Below the pieces are notes generated by a model. The model was given only the letters and a program-made list of their open reading frames with translations. It was not told where the DNA came from and searched no databases. Positions 29,470 through 38,004 of a stretch of 64,000 nt of DNA are shown piece by piece. Source of the DNA: Faecalispora anaeroviscerum. GTDB taxonomy: Bacteria > Bacillota > Clostridia > Oscillospirales > Acutalibacteraceae. The position numbers and the translations under genes are program-made. Numbering within the stretch: the first letter of the stretch is position 1; every line of letters begins with the position of its first letter. The stretch is taken from positions 1,364,001 through 1,428,000 of the forward strand of contig NZ_CANOOQ010000001.1 in the NCBI RefSeq assembly GCF_947568225.1. The letters are read 5' to 3'.

Positions 29470-29540
29470 ATCATAGCATATAAAGTGTGATGTTGCAACT
29501 GCAACGTTCAATCACACCAGTGCGAATATCGTATGATAAT
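29470..29540. promoter_or_regulatory. Crp/Fnr-type site between regulator D and the TIGR04076 gene (GTTGC class)
   Basis: GTTGC-AACT-GCAAC at 29492-29505. Towards the TIGR04076 gene, TATCGT (27 nt) or TATGAT (29532-29537, 32 nt from the centre) are possible -10 elements. Towards regulator D, TATGAT lies at 29470-29475, only 22 nt from the centre, which would put the site over the -35 and favour autorepression. Spacing is less exact than at the other sites. Confidence 0.65.
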
Positions 29541-29560
29541 CACAATAGGAGGAAAATACC

Positions 29561-29848
29561 ATGCCAGAACATCCAAGAATTATCTTAAAGTTAATTGATC
29601 AGAAAGGTAAGCACAAGTGCCATTACGGACACAGTATCGGTGATGAATTTGATTTTGATACAGACAGAGGGAGATTATGTCCAATGGCCATGCACACTGC
29701 GTTCCCATATGTAGATATATTGCGCTATGGCGGGAATGTACCAGCTAGCAAGGATTATGGAAAAATCATTTTCTGCTGTCCTGATGCAGACGTTATAAAT
29801 GTGTTTGAAATTGATGTGATTTCAAATGACAAACCAAAAAGCAGATAG
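29561..29848 (+). CDS. TIGR04076 family protein
   Basis: A 95-residue small protein with AGGAGG upstream. H-K-C-H-Y-G-H-S-I-G-D-E-F, R-L-C-P-M-A-M-H-T-A-F-P, L-R-Y-G-G-N-V-P and F-C-C-P-D-A match the TIGR04076 family, with conserved K-C-H-x-G, C-P and C-P-D cysteines that could bind a metal. The function of the family is unknown; it is common in anaerobes. It is divergent from regulator D with a GTTGC-class site in between, which places it in the redox-stress regulon. Confidence 0.88.
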   Translation: MPEHPRIILKLIDQKGKHKCHYGHSIGDEFDFDTDRGRLCPMAMHTAFPYVDILRYGGNVPASKDYGKIIFCCPDADVINVFEIDVISNDKPKSR

Positions 29849-30070
29849 GATATTTGCCTATTACTGCTTGTTCCGCAAAACAATATTATCGAAATAGGAA
29901 TGAGTATTACACTAAGAGAGCGTGTAAAAGCATCCGGCAGGACTTATCTTTTGAACTGTTTAAAGTCAGTTGAAAGCAGGATTAACTGCGTTTTGCGTTT
30001 CATAAATCAACCGACTTTATCAAACAGTTTGCGTTATTTACTGCAGAATTTGATAGGAGGTAAACGGACC

Positions 30071-30394
30071 GTGAATGAACTACTGGACACATTCGGTCAG
30101 ACGATAAAAGGTGTTCGGCAGGCTGCCGAATTGACACAAGAAAGTCTTGCAAAACAGACCGGGGTAACGACACGGTACATCATGGCCATCGAAAATCAAA
30201 ACAAACAGCCAAGCATGAAGGTGCTGTTTAAACTCATCCGCGCCCTGAGAATATCTGCGGATACGATCTTTTATCCTGAAATTCAACATACAGACAAGAA
30301 AAAAGAACACCTCATCCACATGATTCAGTTGTGTGATGAAAGGGAAACCAAGGTAGCCGCTGCAACCATCCGGGCGTTGCTGGATTCCAGATAA
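30071..30394 (+). CDS. XRE-family helix-turn-helix regulator
   Basis: A 107-residue DNA-binding protein. I start at the GTG at 30071, 10 nt after AGGAGG; upstream codons in this frame have no ribosome site. Residues about 8-62 form a Cro/CI-type helix-turn-helix (T-I-K-G-V-R-Q-A-A-E-L-T-Q-E-S-L-A-K, with T-G-V-T-T-R-Y-I-M-A-I-E-N). The C-terminal helices (L-I-H-M-I-Q-L-C-D-E-R-E) are probably for dimerisation. It lies next to the transfer region of the conjugative element and may regulate it. The 222 bp before it (29849-30070) show no clear gene. Confidence 0.88.
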   Translation: MNELLDTFGQTIKGVRQAAELTQESLAKQTGVTTRYIMAIENQNKQPSMKVLFKLIRALRISADTIFYPEIQHTDKKKEHLIHMIQLCDERETKVAAATIRALLDSR

Positions 30395-30401
30395 CAGGGC
30401 G

Positions 30402-30433
30402 CCATCTTCTTCGGAAGATGGTTCTTTGTTTTT
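30402..30433 (+). terminator. Terminator after the XRE gene
   Basis: CCATCTTC-ttcg-GAAGATGG (30402-30421) is a perfect stem with a stable UUCG loop, followed by TTCTTTGTTTTT. Between here and 30563 nothing else is recognised. Confidence 0.92.
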
Positions 30434-30563
30434 ACAGAGGAATTGTTCTTTCTCTGATGTTAAAGCTCTGTTAGAGTGAGTCCTTCCCTGCATGGCTCAT
30501 GATGAACTATGCCATAGCCCACCAAGAAGACGCATTTGTCCCTTGGCGGACTGGCATGGTTTT

Positions 30564-30821
30564 TCACAGCTTCAGTGTATAAAGCAGGCTGCTCCTGCCG
30601 CCGTTTTCGCGCCACCGCTGTTCCTTGGAAAGATGGCCGGTCTTTTCAAGGTCGGCGATGGCGCGTTTGACTGTGCTGCGGGAGAGCTTTAGCTCTTTGG
30701 CAATGGTGCCTATGGCCGGGTAGCATCTCCCGTCCCTGTCGGCACGATCACGAAGATACATGTAGACCGCCTTGGCCCGGTGCGGCAGATCTTCCGCGTA
30801 GATGGATGTAAAATAACCCAC
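30564..30821 (-). CDS. Winged helix-turn-helix protein of the transfer region
   Basis: An 85-residue protein. Y-P-A-I-G-T-I-A-K-E-L-K-L-S-R-S-T-V-K-R-A-I form a helix-turn-helix followed by a wing (K-T-G-H-L-S-K-E-Q-R-W-R). The N-terminal helix (A-K-A-V-Y-M-Y-L-R-D-R-A-D) is typical of replication-initiator-like and regulatory wHTH proteins of clostridial ICEs. It is the last gene of the long minus-strand transfer operon, 11 bp after the VirD4-like gene, and may control transfer or replication of the element. Confidence 0.85.
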   Translation of the reverse strand: MGYFTSIYAEDLPHRAKAVYMYLRDRADRDGRCYPAIGTIAKELKLSRSTVKRAIADLEKTGHLSKEQRWRENGGRSSLLYTLKL

Positions 30822-30832
30822 AGCGCCACCTC

Positions 30833-32644
30833 CTAATCCGTTCGCAGCGTAGGCATATGCTCTGCTGGTTCCGGTGCAGGTGTTTGGACAATTCCGCCGT
30901 CTGCAGCATCAGGCGGTTCGGGGAATTCGTCATAGTCATCCTCATAGGCACAGTTCTGCCGCAGGATTTCCTGCTCCAGCTCGAAACGGTCAGCATAAGC
31001 CACCTTACGGGCCGCCCGTTCTTCCACTTCATATGTCTTATCAAAGGTAATGCCCCATTTGAGAAACAGCGGCAGCTTGGTGCGCATGGGGCAGTAGCCG
31101 GTCTTAGCAAGAATAAAGTTTCCCTTGGGGAGTGTTTTCAGCTCGTCAGGCGTCATCAGCGGACGTTGGATCATCTGCAGACTCTGGCTCGGATCGTTCT
31201 TTCCCCGGCTTATGGAGCCGGACATGACTGTCCGGTTGCCGAGCGCTTTGGAGAGTATCTCGGCGCTTTCGGAACTAGGCGCGAAACCGCCGAACAGAAT
31301 ATCCTGACAGTTATCAGAAATGATAGCAGAACCCTCTCTGCCATAGTTTTTTTCAAGCTGCGCGAAGGACTGAATGATTGGTACCATTGAAATTCGTCTG
31401 GAACGGCCTGCGGAGAACATCATCTCCAGCGACTGGATTTTCGGGATGGTGCCGATCTCATCCGCAAAAATCATAACGCGGTTCGGCAGCTTGCCGCCAT
31501 GGTCATCGGCGATGGTCAGCATTTCTCGGTAGAGTTGTTGTAAAAACAATGACACCATAAAATATTTCGTGTTATCTTCCTCCGGGAGTACAATAAAGAT
31601 CGCCGACTTCTCCCGGCAAAAAGTTTCCGTATCCAACGTGCTGTCAAAACACAGAATCTGCTCCATCTCCGAATCCAGAAAGGCATTGAGGCGGGACATA
31701 GCGGTCGAAAGCACAGAAGCCATCGCCTGATCTGCCGTATTGAGCGCTGCCCCCGCGAACCATTTCGCCTTGTGGTCGGACGGCAGTTTATCCATCAGCA
31801 GTTGAAACAGGCTTTTATTCTTCACCGGCGAGGGGGCCAGCAGATCCTGTATCATTTTAAACACCGAAATGATGTGCCTCTTTTCTGGAGCACAATATTC
31901 AGCAATCAACAGAATAACCGAGGTCAGCAGGCCCTCGGCGGCATCGTAAAAGAAAGCGTTCTGTCCGTAGTTTGCCGAGTCCTCGCCGCTGCTGGTGATA
32001 ATAGTCTTAGCGGTAATCTTAGCGTATTTTTCAGCTTTGGACTTGAAGGAGAGATTCTCCGGATTCTGTTTGTAGGCATCCATATATTTGTTGACCAGAT
32101 GCAGGATGTTGTCGCCGTCCGAACGTGTCGGATTTCTGAGATCCAGCACGGAAATGTTGTAACCGTAGCAGTCTTTTGCGATGCCTGCGTAATTTCGGAA
32201 CAGGTCGCCCTTGGTATCGGTGCAGAGGAAACTCATTCCGGATACGCAGGCGTATTCGATGTTTGGATAAAGAAAATTTGCGGTCTTGCCAACACCGGCG
32301 GCTCCGATCATCAGGCAGTGGATGTCGCCGATATCCACCAGCGCCGTAATGGAGCCGCCGCTTTTTTTGTAGCCGACAATCAGTCCCTGAGGAAGCTGCG
32401 CCACAGGCGAATCAGGTGCAGCGATATGTTGTCTCCATTTCTTCGGCTCGTAGGGAACATGGGTATACGTCTGCCGAATTTCCTTTTCCGTAGCGAAACG
32501 CGCCGTGCCGTGCTGACCGTCGCCGACTGTTTTGGATTTGATTCCATTGAGGGTATAGTAGTGCGCCAGAAGGGAGATAAACCCGATCACGGCGAACATA
32601 CCAATCCCAACTACAAGTAATGTAATGATTTGAGACGCTTGCAT
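30833..32644 (-). CDS. VirD4-type coupling ATPase (TraG/TraD family)
   Basis: A 603-residue type IV coupling protein. Two N-terminal membrane helices (about 5-30) are followed by the RecA-like ATPase with Walker A G-A-A-G-V-G-K-T, Walker B N-R-V-M-I-F-A-D-E-I-G and the family's late G-N-R-T-V motif. It receives the relaxase-DNA complex and feeds it to the secretion channel at the membrane. I use the ATG at 32642-32644, after GGGGGTGG. It follows the Toprim gene by 17 bp. The acidic, proline-rich tail (P-E-P-P-D-A-A-D-G) may recruit substrates. Confidence 0.95.
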   Translation of the reverse strand: MQASQIITLLVVGIGMFAVIGFISLLAHYYTLNGIKSKTVGDGQHGTARFATEKEIRQTYTHVPYEPKKWRQHIAAPDSPVAQLPQGLIVGYKKSGGSITALVDIGDIHCLMIGAAGVGKTANFLYPNIEYACVSGMSFLCTDTKGDLFRNYAGIAKDCYGYNISVLDLRNPTRSDGDNILHLVNKYMDAYKQNPENLSFKSKAEKYAKITAKTIITSSGEDSANYGQNAFFYDAAEGLLTSVILLIAEYCAPEKRHIISVFKMIQDLLAPSPVKNKSLFQLLMDKLPSDHKAKWFAGAALNTADQAMASVLSTAMSRLNAFLDSEMEQILCFDSTLDTETFCREKSAIFIVLPEEDNTKYFMVSLFLQQLYREMLTIADDHGGKLPNRVMIFADEIGTIPKIQSLEMMFSAGRSRRISMVPIIQSFAQLEKNYGREGSAIISDNCQDILFGGFAPSSESAEILSKALGNRTVMSGSISRGKNDPSQSLQMIQRPLMTPDELKTLPKGNFILAKTGYCPMRTKLPLFLKWGITFDKTYEVEERAARKVAYADRFELEQEILRQNCAYEDDYDEFPEPPDAADGGIVQTPAPEPAEHMPTLRTD

Positions 32645-32661
32645 TATTTCCACCCCCGTTT

Positions 32662-33621
32662 TTACATCATTATTTTCATGTTGCAGTGTTGTTCTTCAGC
32701 CTCTGGTTCTTCTGCAGGAATAGCTTCCATCCCGTGCTGTGCCTTGAGATCCTCGTTCCAGTCTTTATATTGTGATTTCAGTACGGACACATTGGAATAT
32801 CCGTGTTCCTGTGAAATCCCTCTGAGTCTTTCCGTTGCCTTGATACCCGCCTCATCATGATCCAAGCAAAGATACACTTCCTGAATGCAGGGGTTCTCCC
32901 GCAGCTGCTGAAGCAGCGCGTGTTCCGCAACACCGCAGAGAGACACGTAGCTGTGCTGCTTCCAGTTCTTCAGGTGAAGCGTAATAAAAGACAGCATGTC
33001 AATGGGCGCTTCAAACACAAAGATTTTACTGTCGGTTCCTGTGTAATGAAAGCTGAACCGGGGATCGCAGCCTTCCACATTTCCTTTGTAGCTTTTGCCT
33101 CCGGTGTAAGTTCCCCGCTTATGGGCATGACGCGGGATTCCATCCGCATCGCAGCCGACAAACACAGCGTTGTGATATTCCTTGTCCTCATAGAGCAGCT
33201 TCGCTTTGGCAAAACAAGTCACCACATTGCGGTTAATAAACCGCTGTTTGATGAGATAGGCAAACACATGGCGCATATCGGAATTGGCCGGAGGCAGCTC
33301 GAAAGGCTTTTTCGGCTCCGGTTCTTTATCCCCATCACTCTGCTGGTATTCGATTCTCTGTTCGCCGCCGAGAAGCAGAGTAACCGCTTCCGGGAAGGAC
33401 AGATGATAGAGCCTCTGCACCAGATCAATGGCATGGCTGCCTTCCTCGGAGGAATGGTCGAACCATTGGCTGCCCCGGATTGTGATGCTGTGATCCGACA
33501 CCAGTCGTTTATCCCGGCCGGAGGGCAGGAGGCGCTCTCCCTGCCGCTGCAGAAAGTCAACCAGATCCACGGAATTGGCCCTTTGCTTTTCTTCTTCTGT
33601 AAAATGCACATAGCCTGACAT
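32662..33621 (-). CDS. DUF3991/Toprim primase-like protein
   Basis: A 319-residue protein starting at the ATG at 33619-33621 (GGAGG 7 nt upstream). The N-terminal half (F-T-E-E-E-K-Q-R-A-N-S-V-D-L-V-D-F-L and S-I-T-I-R-G-S-Q-W-F-D-H) is DUF3991-like; the second half is a Toprim domain, with F-E-A-P-I-D-M-L-S-F near the middle and C-L-D-H-D-E-A-G-I-K holding the D-x-D-like metal residues. Such proteins are found beside MOB relaxases in clostridial elements and probably prime or process the transferred strand. It lies between the relaxase and the coupling protein. Confidence 0.9.
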   Translation of the reverse strand: MSGYVHFTEEEKQRANSVDLVDFLQRQGERLLPSGRDKRLVSDHSITIRGSQWFDHSSEEGSHAIDLVQRLYHLSFPEAVTLLLGGEQRIEYQQSDGDKEPEPKKPFELPPANSDMRHVFAYLIKQRFINRNVVTCFAKAKLLYEDKEYHNAVFVGCDADGIPRHAHKRGTYTGGKSYKGNVEGCDPRFSFHYTGTDSKIFVFEAPIDMLSFITLHLKNWKQHSYVSLCGVAEHALLQQLRENPCIQEVYLCLDHDEAGIKATERLRGISQEHGYSNVSVLKSQYKDWNEDLKAQHGMEAIPAEEPEAEEQHCNMKIMM

Positions 33622-33635
33622 GGCAAAACCTCCAA

Positions 33636-36452
33636 TCATAAAGTAATTTGATGTTGCTGCTCGTAATCGTCACGGGCATGGCCTTGCGCCTGTTTTTTCT
33701 CCCGTAGCCTGCGCAGACGTTTCCGGTCGATGCGGAAGGCAGCGCCGCCCGTTGTCTTGTGATAATTCTCACGGAACAGATTTTCCAGCCGGTGCATTAG
33801 TCTCGTCGCTGCCAGCATTACGGACGGATTACGGTACTCGTTGATACGGTCGATTAGGAACTGCGCGTAAACGTTTCCCTGCTGTGCGGAAAGGGAAAGC
33901 CAGTACAGGCTTTTCTCCTTATCGCGGGGAGCATCACCGTCATAGAAATACAACTCGCCGAGAGCATATTGGGCATACTGATTTCCCTGTTCAGCGGATG
34001 TGGTCAGCCAGCGGACAGCGGCTTCTACATCTTTCGGAACATCTTCACCGGAGAGGTAGAACTTGCCGAGCTGATAGGCAGCGTACTCATTTTTTTGTTT
34101 TGCGGATAGAGTGAACAGCCGGATTGCGTTTGAAATGTCTTTGAGGACATCCTCTCCGACGAGATACAGCTTCGCCAATGTGTATTGAGCGTACTGATCG
34201 CCAAGGCCGGAGGAAAAAGTAAGCCATCTGACCGCCGCCGCCGCATCTTTTGGAATATCTTCACCAGAAAGATAGAGCCTGCCAAGCTGATAGGCCGCAT
34301 ACTCGTTTTTCTGTTCTGCGGATAATGTGAACAGCTCCACTGCTTTTTGAATATCTTTTTGCATATGGGTGCCGTCACGATAAAACTTGGCAAGCGCATA
34401 CTGCGCCGCCGCATTTCCACCATCGGCTGCCTTGGTCAGCCATTCGACTGCCTGCTCTGTATCGCCGGTGCCGGTTTCCAGCCACAGCTTTCCGAGCATG
34501 TATTGCGCGTTCACATTTCCAACCTTGGCAGCCTTCTCAAAATAGATCATGGCTGCGGGAATATCCTGCCTTGTCCCGGTTCCGGTATAAAGCATCTGGC
34601 CGAGACGGTATTGGAGCTTATCATCATGGCTTTCAGCCTCTAAAGAAGAAAATCCGGTGAAGGCACGTTTGAAGTGTTCACCGGATTTGTCCGTATTCTT
34701 TTGTGTTCCGATTCCGTCCCGGAACATTTTCGCAAGCTCATAATCCGCATAGGGATTGTCTTGGTCAGCAGATCGTCGGTATAACTCGAAAGCCGTTTCA
34801 TAATCCTGCGCAACACCCTGACCGCGATAATACAGACCGGCAAGAGAATACTGAGCATACTTGTGGTTTTTATTAACCGCTTCCTGAAACCAAGAAGCGG
34901 CCTGCCCATAATCCTGTGGAGTACCCAATCCGGCAGCGTACATCTTGCCTATGCGGTATTGTAAATAGGGCTTATGCTTTTCTGCTTCCACATCAAGGAA
35001 AGCGGAGAGCGCCCTTTCATACCACTCATGGGAAACCACCGGATCAACCTCTCCGCCAAGGCCGTCCGCAAACATTCTACCGAGATCATGCATGGCAAGG
35101 GCATTGCCGGATTCCGCTTCCAGCAGAAATAATTGAAACGCTTCATTGAAATCCTGTTCCACCGTATCACTGCCGTAGAGATACGCACGGGCCAGCTTGT
35201 ACTGGTCGCTCCATTCGGCACGGAACACGATCTCTGAAGGTTCATCGGGTACGTCATCATGCAGCTCGAAAGTATCGGGTATGGCTTCCGGTGGCGTTAT
35301 CGGCTCCGACATGGATTCGTCCTCAAATGTAAAATGGTGACCGTCAAGCTTTAACGCTTCGGCGATCACCATATTTTTGATGCTCTTAAATTGTTTCTGC
35401 TGAGAGAGAGGCGGCTGCGGAGGAAACTGATTAGTATATGTCTTGAGAATTTCATTCTGCCAATCTCCCCATGCGACATATAGCTTTGCGACGCGCTCAT
35501 CTTTGACCAGCTCATCGACAATCTGATCGACGATGGCCTTTACATCAGCCTTGAGGTAACCGTAAACTTTTTTCCCTCCTGTGTTTTGGAGACGCTGGGA
35601 AAGCAGCAGGATTTTTTCTTCGATGGTCTTGTTTTCACAGATGCCGGAGGATATCTGCCGCAGCAGTTCTTCCATCAAATCCGCAGTGCCTTGCTTGAGG
35701 TCGCTTCGCGCCTGATTCTGCTGATCATAAATTTGAGCGAAGTCCTGACGAAAGATATCGTGCGCCAGCTCGGAACGCATGGCTTCAATGGCAGGCTCGG
35801 TAAGAAATCCGTCGTTGTCCTTCGCGGAGTAGACCATAAGGTGAACATGCGGATGATGACTTTCATTATGAAAAGCGCAGTACCAGCGGAGGTTTTCGCT
35901 GTCGATCTTCATGTACTTGCAAAACATGGCTCTCTTGCTGCGGATCAGATCCCGCCACTGCTTGCCGCTGTCATATCCGAGCCGCGCCGCATCCTCGCGT
36001 CGGAGAGAAATCACATGTGTCCAAATCGGCCCTTTGTGATCGACCACATCACCCTGCACCTGCGACAGAATCACCGGAGTTCCGGCATCAGTGAATAGGC
36101 CATGCTCACCGATCCGTTCTACGCGTGGACGGTTTGCAATGTAATCCACATAGTTTTCCCGCTTGCCGACAAGATCGAGGTTTTGCTCCAAGGCGCAGGA
36201 AATAAACTCGGATGCATTTCCCCTTGTGGGGCACAAAAGATAATCACTGTACTCCAGCATGTCTTGTGAGGAAAGAATGTCCCGGAGAAGCTGACCGATC
36301 AGCTTTTGCTGATTTACCGTCGCCGGAAGCTGTGCTTTGCTCTCGTCAATTTTTTCTACGCCTTCACGGGTACCGATGTATTTTACATAGTTCTGTAGCT
36401 GCTCCGGCGGGGCATCCCGCATGTAGCGAGAGGTAAAAATGATCTTGGGCAT
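33636..36452 (-). CDS. MobP3-type relaxase fused to a Sel1 repeat array
   Basis: A 938-residue protein. The N-terminal part (about 1-330) is a MobP-type relaxase: M-P-K-I-I-F-T-S-R-Y-M at the start, a tyrosine-rich region (Y-S-D-Y-L-L; R-E-N-Y-V-D-Y) and the three-histidine motif N-E-S-H-H-P-H-V-H-L-M-V, which binds the metal for nicking at oriT. After a linker, about a dozen Sel1-like repeats (about 430-890) form an alpha-solenoid, with units such as A-A-Y-Q-L-G-R-L-Y-L-S-G-E-D. Two pairs of repeats are nearly identical in protein and DNA (around 34072-34118 and 34290-34337). The repeats probably bind partners during transfer. Confidence 0.93.
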   Translation of the reverse strand: MPKIIFTSRYMRDAPPEQLQNYVKYIGTREGVEKIDESKAQLPATVNQQKLIGQLLRDILSSQDMLEYSDYLLCPTRGNASEFISCALEQNLDLVGKRENYVDYIANRPRVERIGEHGLFTDAGTPVILSQVQGDVVDHKGPIWTHVISLRREDAARLGYDSGKQWRDLIRSKRAMFCKYMKIDSENLRWYCAFHNESHHPHVHLMVYSAKDNDGFLTEPAIEAMRSELAHDIFRQDFAQIYDQQNQARSDLKQGTADLMEELLRQISSGICENKTIEEKILLLSQRLQNTGGKKVYGYLKADVKAIVDQIVDELVKDERVAKLYVAWGDWQNEILKTYTNQFPPQPPLSQQKQFKSIKNMVIAEALKLDGHHFTFEDESMSEPITPPEAIPDTFELHDDVPDEPSEIVFRAEWSDQYKLARAYLYGSDTVEQDFNEAFQLFLLEAESGNALAMHDLGRMFADGLGGEVDPVVSHEWYERALSAFLDVEAEKHKPYLQYRIGKMYAAGLGTPQDYGQAASWFQEAVNKNHKYAQYSLAGLYYRGQGVAQDYETAFELYRRSADQDNPYADYELAKMFRDGIGTQKNTDKSGEHFKRAFTGFSSLEAESHDDKLQYRLGQMLYTGTGTRQDIPAAMIYFEKAAKVGNVNAQYMLGKLWLETGTGDTEQAVEWLTKAADGGNAAAQYALAKFYRDGTHMQKDIQKAVELFTLSAEQKNEYAAYQLGRLYLSGEDIPKDAAAAVRWLTFSSGLGDQYAQYTLAKLYLVGEDVLKDISNAIRLFTLSAKQKNEYAAYQLGKFYLSGEDVPKDVEAAVRWLTTSAEQGNQYAQYALGELYFYDGDAPRDKEKSLYWLSLSAQQGNVYAQFLIDRINEYRNPSVMLAATRLMHRLENLFRENYHKTTGGAAFRIDRKRLRRLREKKQAQGHARDDYEQQHQITL

Positions 36453-36482
36453 GGTAGACTCCTTTCTGGTTTTAGGGTAAAA

Positions 36483-36509
36483 GAAAAGAGCGACTGGTTA
36501 GTCACTCTT
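36483..36509 (-). terminator. Terminator after the HEPN-like cargo gene
   Basis: AAGAG-c-GACT / AGTC-a-CTCTT (36486-36509) with a 4-nt loop; on the minus strand TTTCTTTT follows. It separates the cargo gene from the relaxase gene. Confidence 0.75.
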
Positions 36510-36531
36510 AATGTAATAAATCTTAGAAAAC

Positions 36532-37464
36532 TTAATGAGTTGTAAAATAATTTATAAAGTCATATTGTGTTTCACAATATTTAATAAAAGAAATAAAAAT
36601 CATTAAGACTTCAATTCTCTCCATTTTAACTTGTGACGGATGAGAGAGATCATTTCGAGTTATGCGAGTAAAATTCGCATAAACTTTTGAAGATAATGAA
36701 TCCAATTTTCCAAATAGTTTTTTAAATGCTTGATCATCGTGCTTTTTCTTTGTTTGGGCCAAATAGTCTTGGTATATATCATATTTTTTTGATGCCATCC
36801 AAATACCATTAAGTTGTCTTTCCATGTTGTTTTTTATCTCGATATAATTATTAGAATCCAAAAAGGCAGATAAAGCTTCTATAAGTTTGTTGATTATCGT
36901 TTCATTTGCTAGCCCTAACATAATGATAGATGCTTCTAAACAGTTAGCATTAAAGCACCGAAGAGCTTCTTTAATATAAAACTCTATCCATTCATCAATG
37001 TTAGGAATACTTGCTATTTTATGCAAATATCCATCCTCGTCATGTGGCAAAATTTCTTTCTGTTTCAAGCACTCCATACCGTACTCTGTTACATGAAAAT
37101 ATGGAAGATTATAACCACAATTTCCATACCCCCCAGGAGAAATGATTCCTTGGTTTAGCAAATAATGAAACTGCTCATGTATTTTCAATAACTCTTTAGG
37201 AGAAAAGTTCGTGTTGTATCCCGAATGAAGTAAAAGTCCACTTCCTCCCCATGCAGCGTCGTAGACTTTAATGTCAGAAGGTATTAACTTTCGTTTAATC
37301 GCTAAGTTCTCTAACAGACGATATAAATCACTTTGCCCACCTTGGTATCCATATTTTTTGAAATTCTTACCTTCACTATCAAGGTCAGTATCTTCATATG
37401 CAAGAGTATCTAACATCAAACTTCTTATTTCAATAGATGTTAAAAAATCTCTGCTCATATCCAT
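36532..37464 (-). CDS. AT-rich cargo gene, possible HEPN-domain protein
   Basis: A 310-residue protein of unknown function. I start at the ATG at 37462-37464, 9 nt after AGAGG. The first half shows no known motif. The C-terminal third is helical (I-K-E-A-L-R-C-F-N-A-N-C-L-E-A-S-I) and ends with R-I-T-R-N-D-L-S-H-P, an R-x4-H arrangement as in HEPN ribonuclease domains of toxins and defence systems. The gene is clearly richer in A+T than its neighbours and is isolated by terminators on both sides (36483, 37583), so it looks like inserted cargo. A defence or toxin role is a hypothesis. Confidence 0.6.
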   Translation of the reverse strand: MDMSRDFLTSIEIRSLMLDTLAYEDTDLDSEGKNFKKYGYQGGQSDLYRLLENLAIKRKLIPSDIKVYDAAWGGSGLLLHSGYNTNFSPKELLKIHEQFHYLLNQGIISPGGYGNCGYNLPYFHVTEYGMECLKQKEILPHDEDGYLHKIASIPNIDEWIEFYIKEALRCFNANCLEASIIMLGLANETIINKLIEALSAFLDSNNYIEIKNNMERQLNGIWMASKKYDIYQDYLAQTKKKHDDQAFKKLFGKLDSLSSKVYANFTRITRNDLSHPSQVKMERIEVLMIFISFIKYCETQYDFINYFTTH

Positions 37465-37582
37465 GTATGTCATTCCTCTCTAAATTCCAGTTTATGATCC
37501 ACTCTAAAACATATTGTTATGTTATCTCAATATAAATAAATATACTACTTAAAACAGAATAACACAAATCGAGATTTAAACG

Positions 37583-37610
37583 TAAAAAGCCTCTGCCGCA
37601 GCAGAGGCTT
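37583..37610 (-). terminator. Terminator after the DUF6809-like gene
   Basis: A perfect 10-bp stem AAGCCTCTGC-cgca-GCAGAGGCTT (37587-37610), followed on the minus strand by TTTACG. It isolates the AT-rich gene downstream. The 120 bp between this and the cargo gene are AT-rich and probably hold its promoter. Confidence 0.85.
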
Positions 37611-37634
37611 CACCGTCCGCGACAGCTTTCCCGC

Positions 37635-37922
37635 TTACAGAGCGCCGAGTTTTTTTAGCAGTTCTACACAATCCTTTGCACCTTGCACATAGAGAAATGC
37701 ACACTCATGGTCTGCAATCAGATTAGTCTTCTCAAAGTAATCGGTGAGGATTTTCTGCTGCTCCTGCGGCAGATCCTTTACAACATCGCTGGCTTGCGTA
37801 CTCAATAACCGAACCTCATCGTAAAGCTGCTGCTCATCCTCGCAGAGATTTTCTTTTCTCTGTGCCAGAGCATTTTCCGTCAGCTCACGGATTGCCATTT
37901 CAAAAATTTCTTCCTTGTCCAT
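37635..37922 (-). CDS. Small helical protein, DUF6809-like
   Basis: A 95-residue acidic, helical protein. The ATG at 37920-37922 follows AGAGGTG; a longer reading upstream adds a lysine-rich tail without a ribosome site. M-D-K-E-E-I-F-E-M-A-I-R-E-L and L-Y-D-E-V-R-L-L-S-T-Q-A-S-D-V-V-K resemble small proteins of clostridial ICEs listed as DUF6809 (from memory). The ending C-A-F-L-Y-V-Q-G-A-K-D-C-V-E-L-L-K-K-L-G is typical. The function is unknown; it accompanies the mobilisation genes. Confidence 0.65.
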   Translation of the reverse strand: MDKEEIFEMAIRELTENALAQRKENLCEDEQQLYDEVRLLSTQASDVVKDLPQEQQKILTDYFEKTNLIADHECAFLYVQGAKDCVELLKKLGAL

Positions 37923-38004
37923 ATCAGAACACCTCTTTTTGATTACAACATAAACAATATCCAGTATGAAGTCCATACCCAAAAGCACTAAATCAATCTT
38001 TTTT

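Noticed and set aside
31772..32620. Plus-strand open frame of 282 codons antisense to VirD4
   Set aside because: Long but without ribosome site or family signal, opposite to an unmistakable coupling protein.
34060..34640. Repeated blocks considered as a CRISPR array
   Set aside because: The repeats are in frame, 108 or 216 bp apart and encode Sel1 units of the relaxase; there are no spacer-like unique segments and no cas genes.
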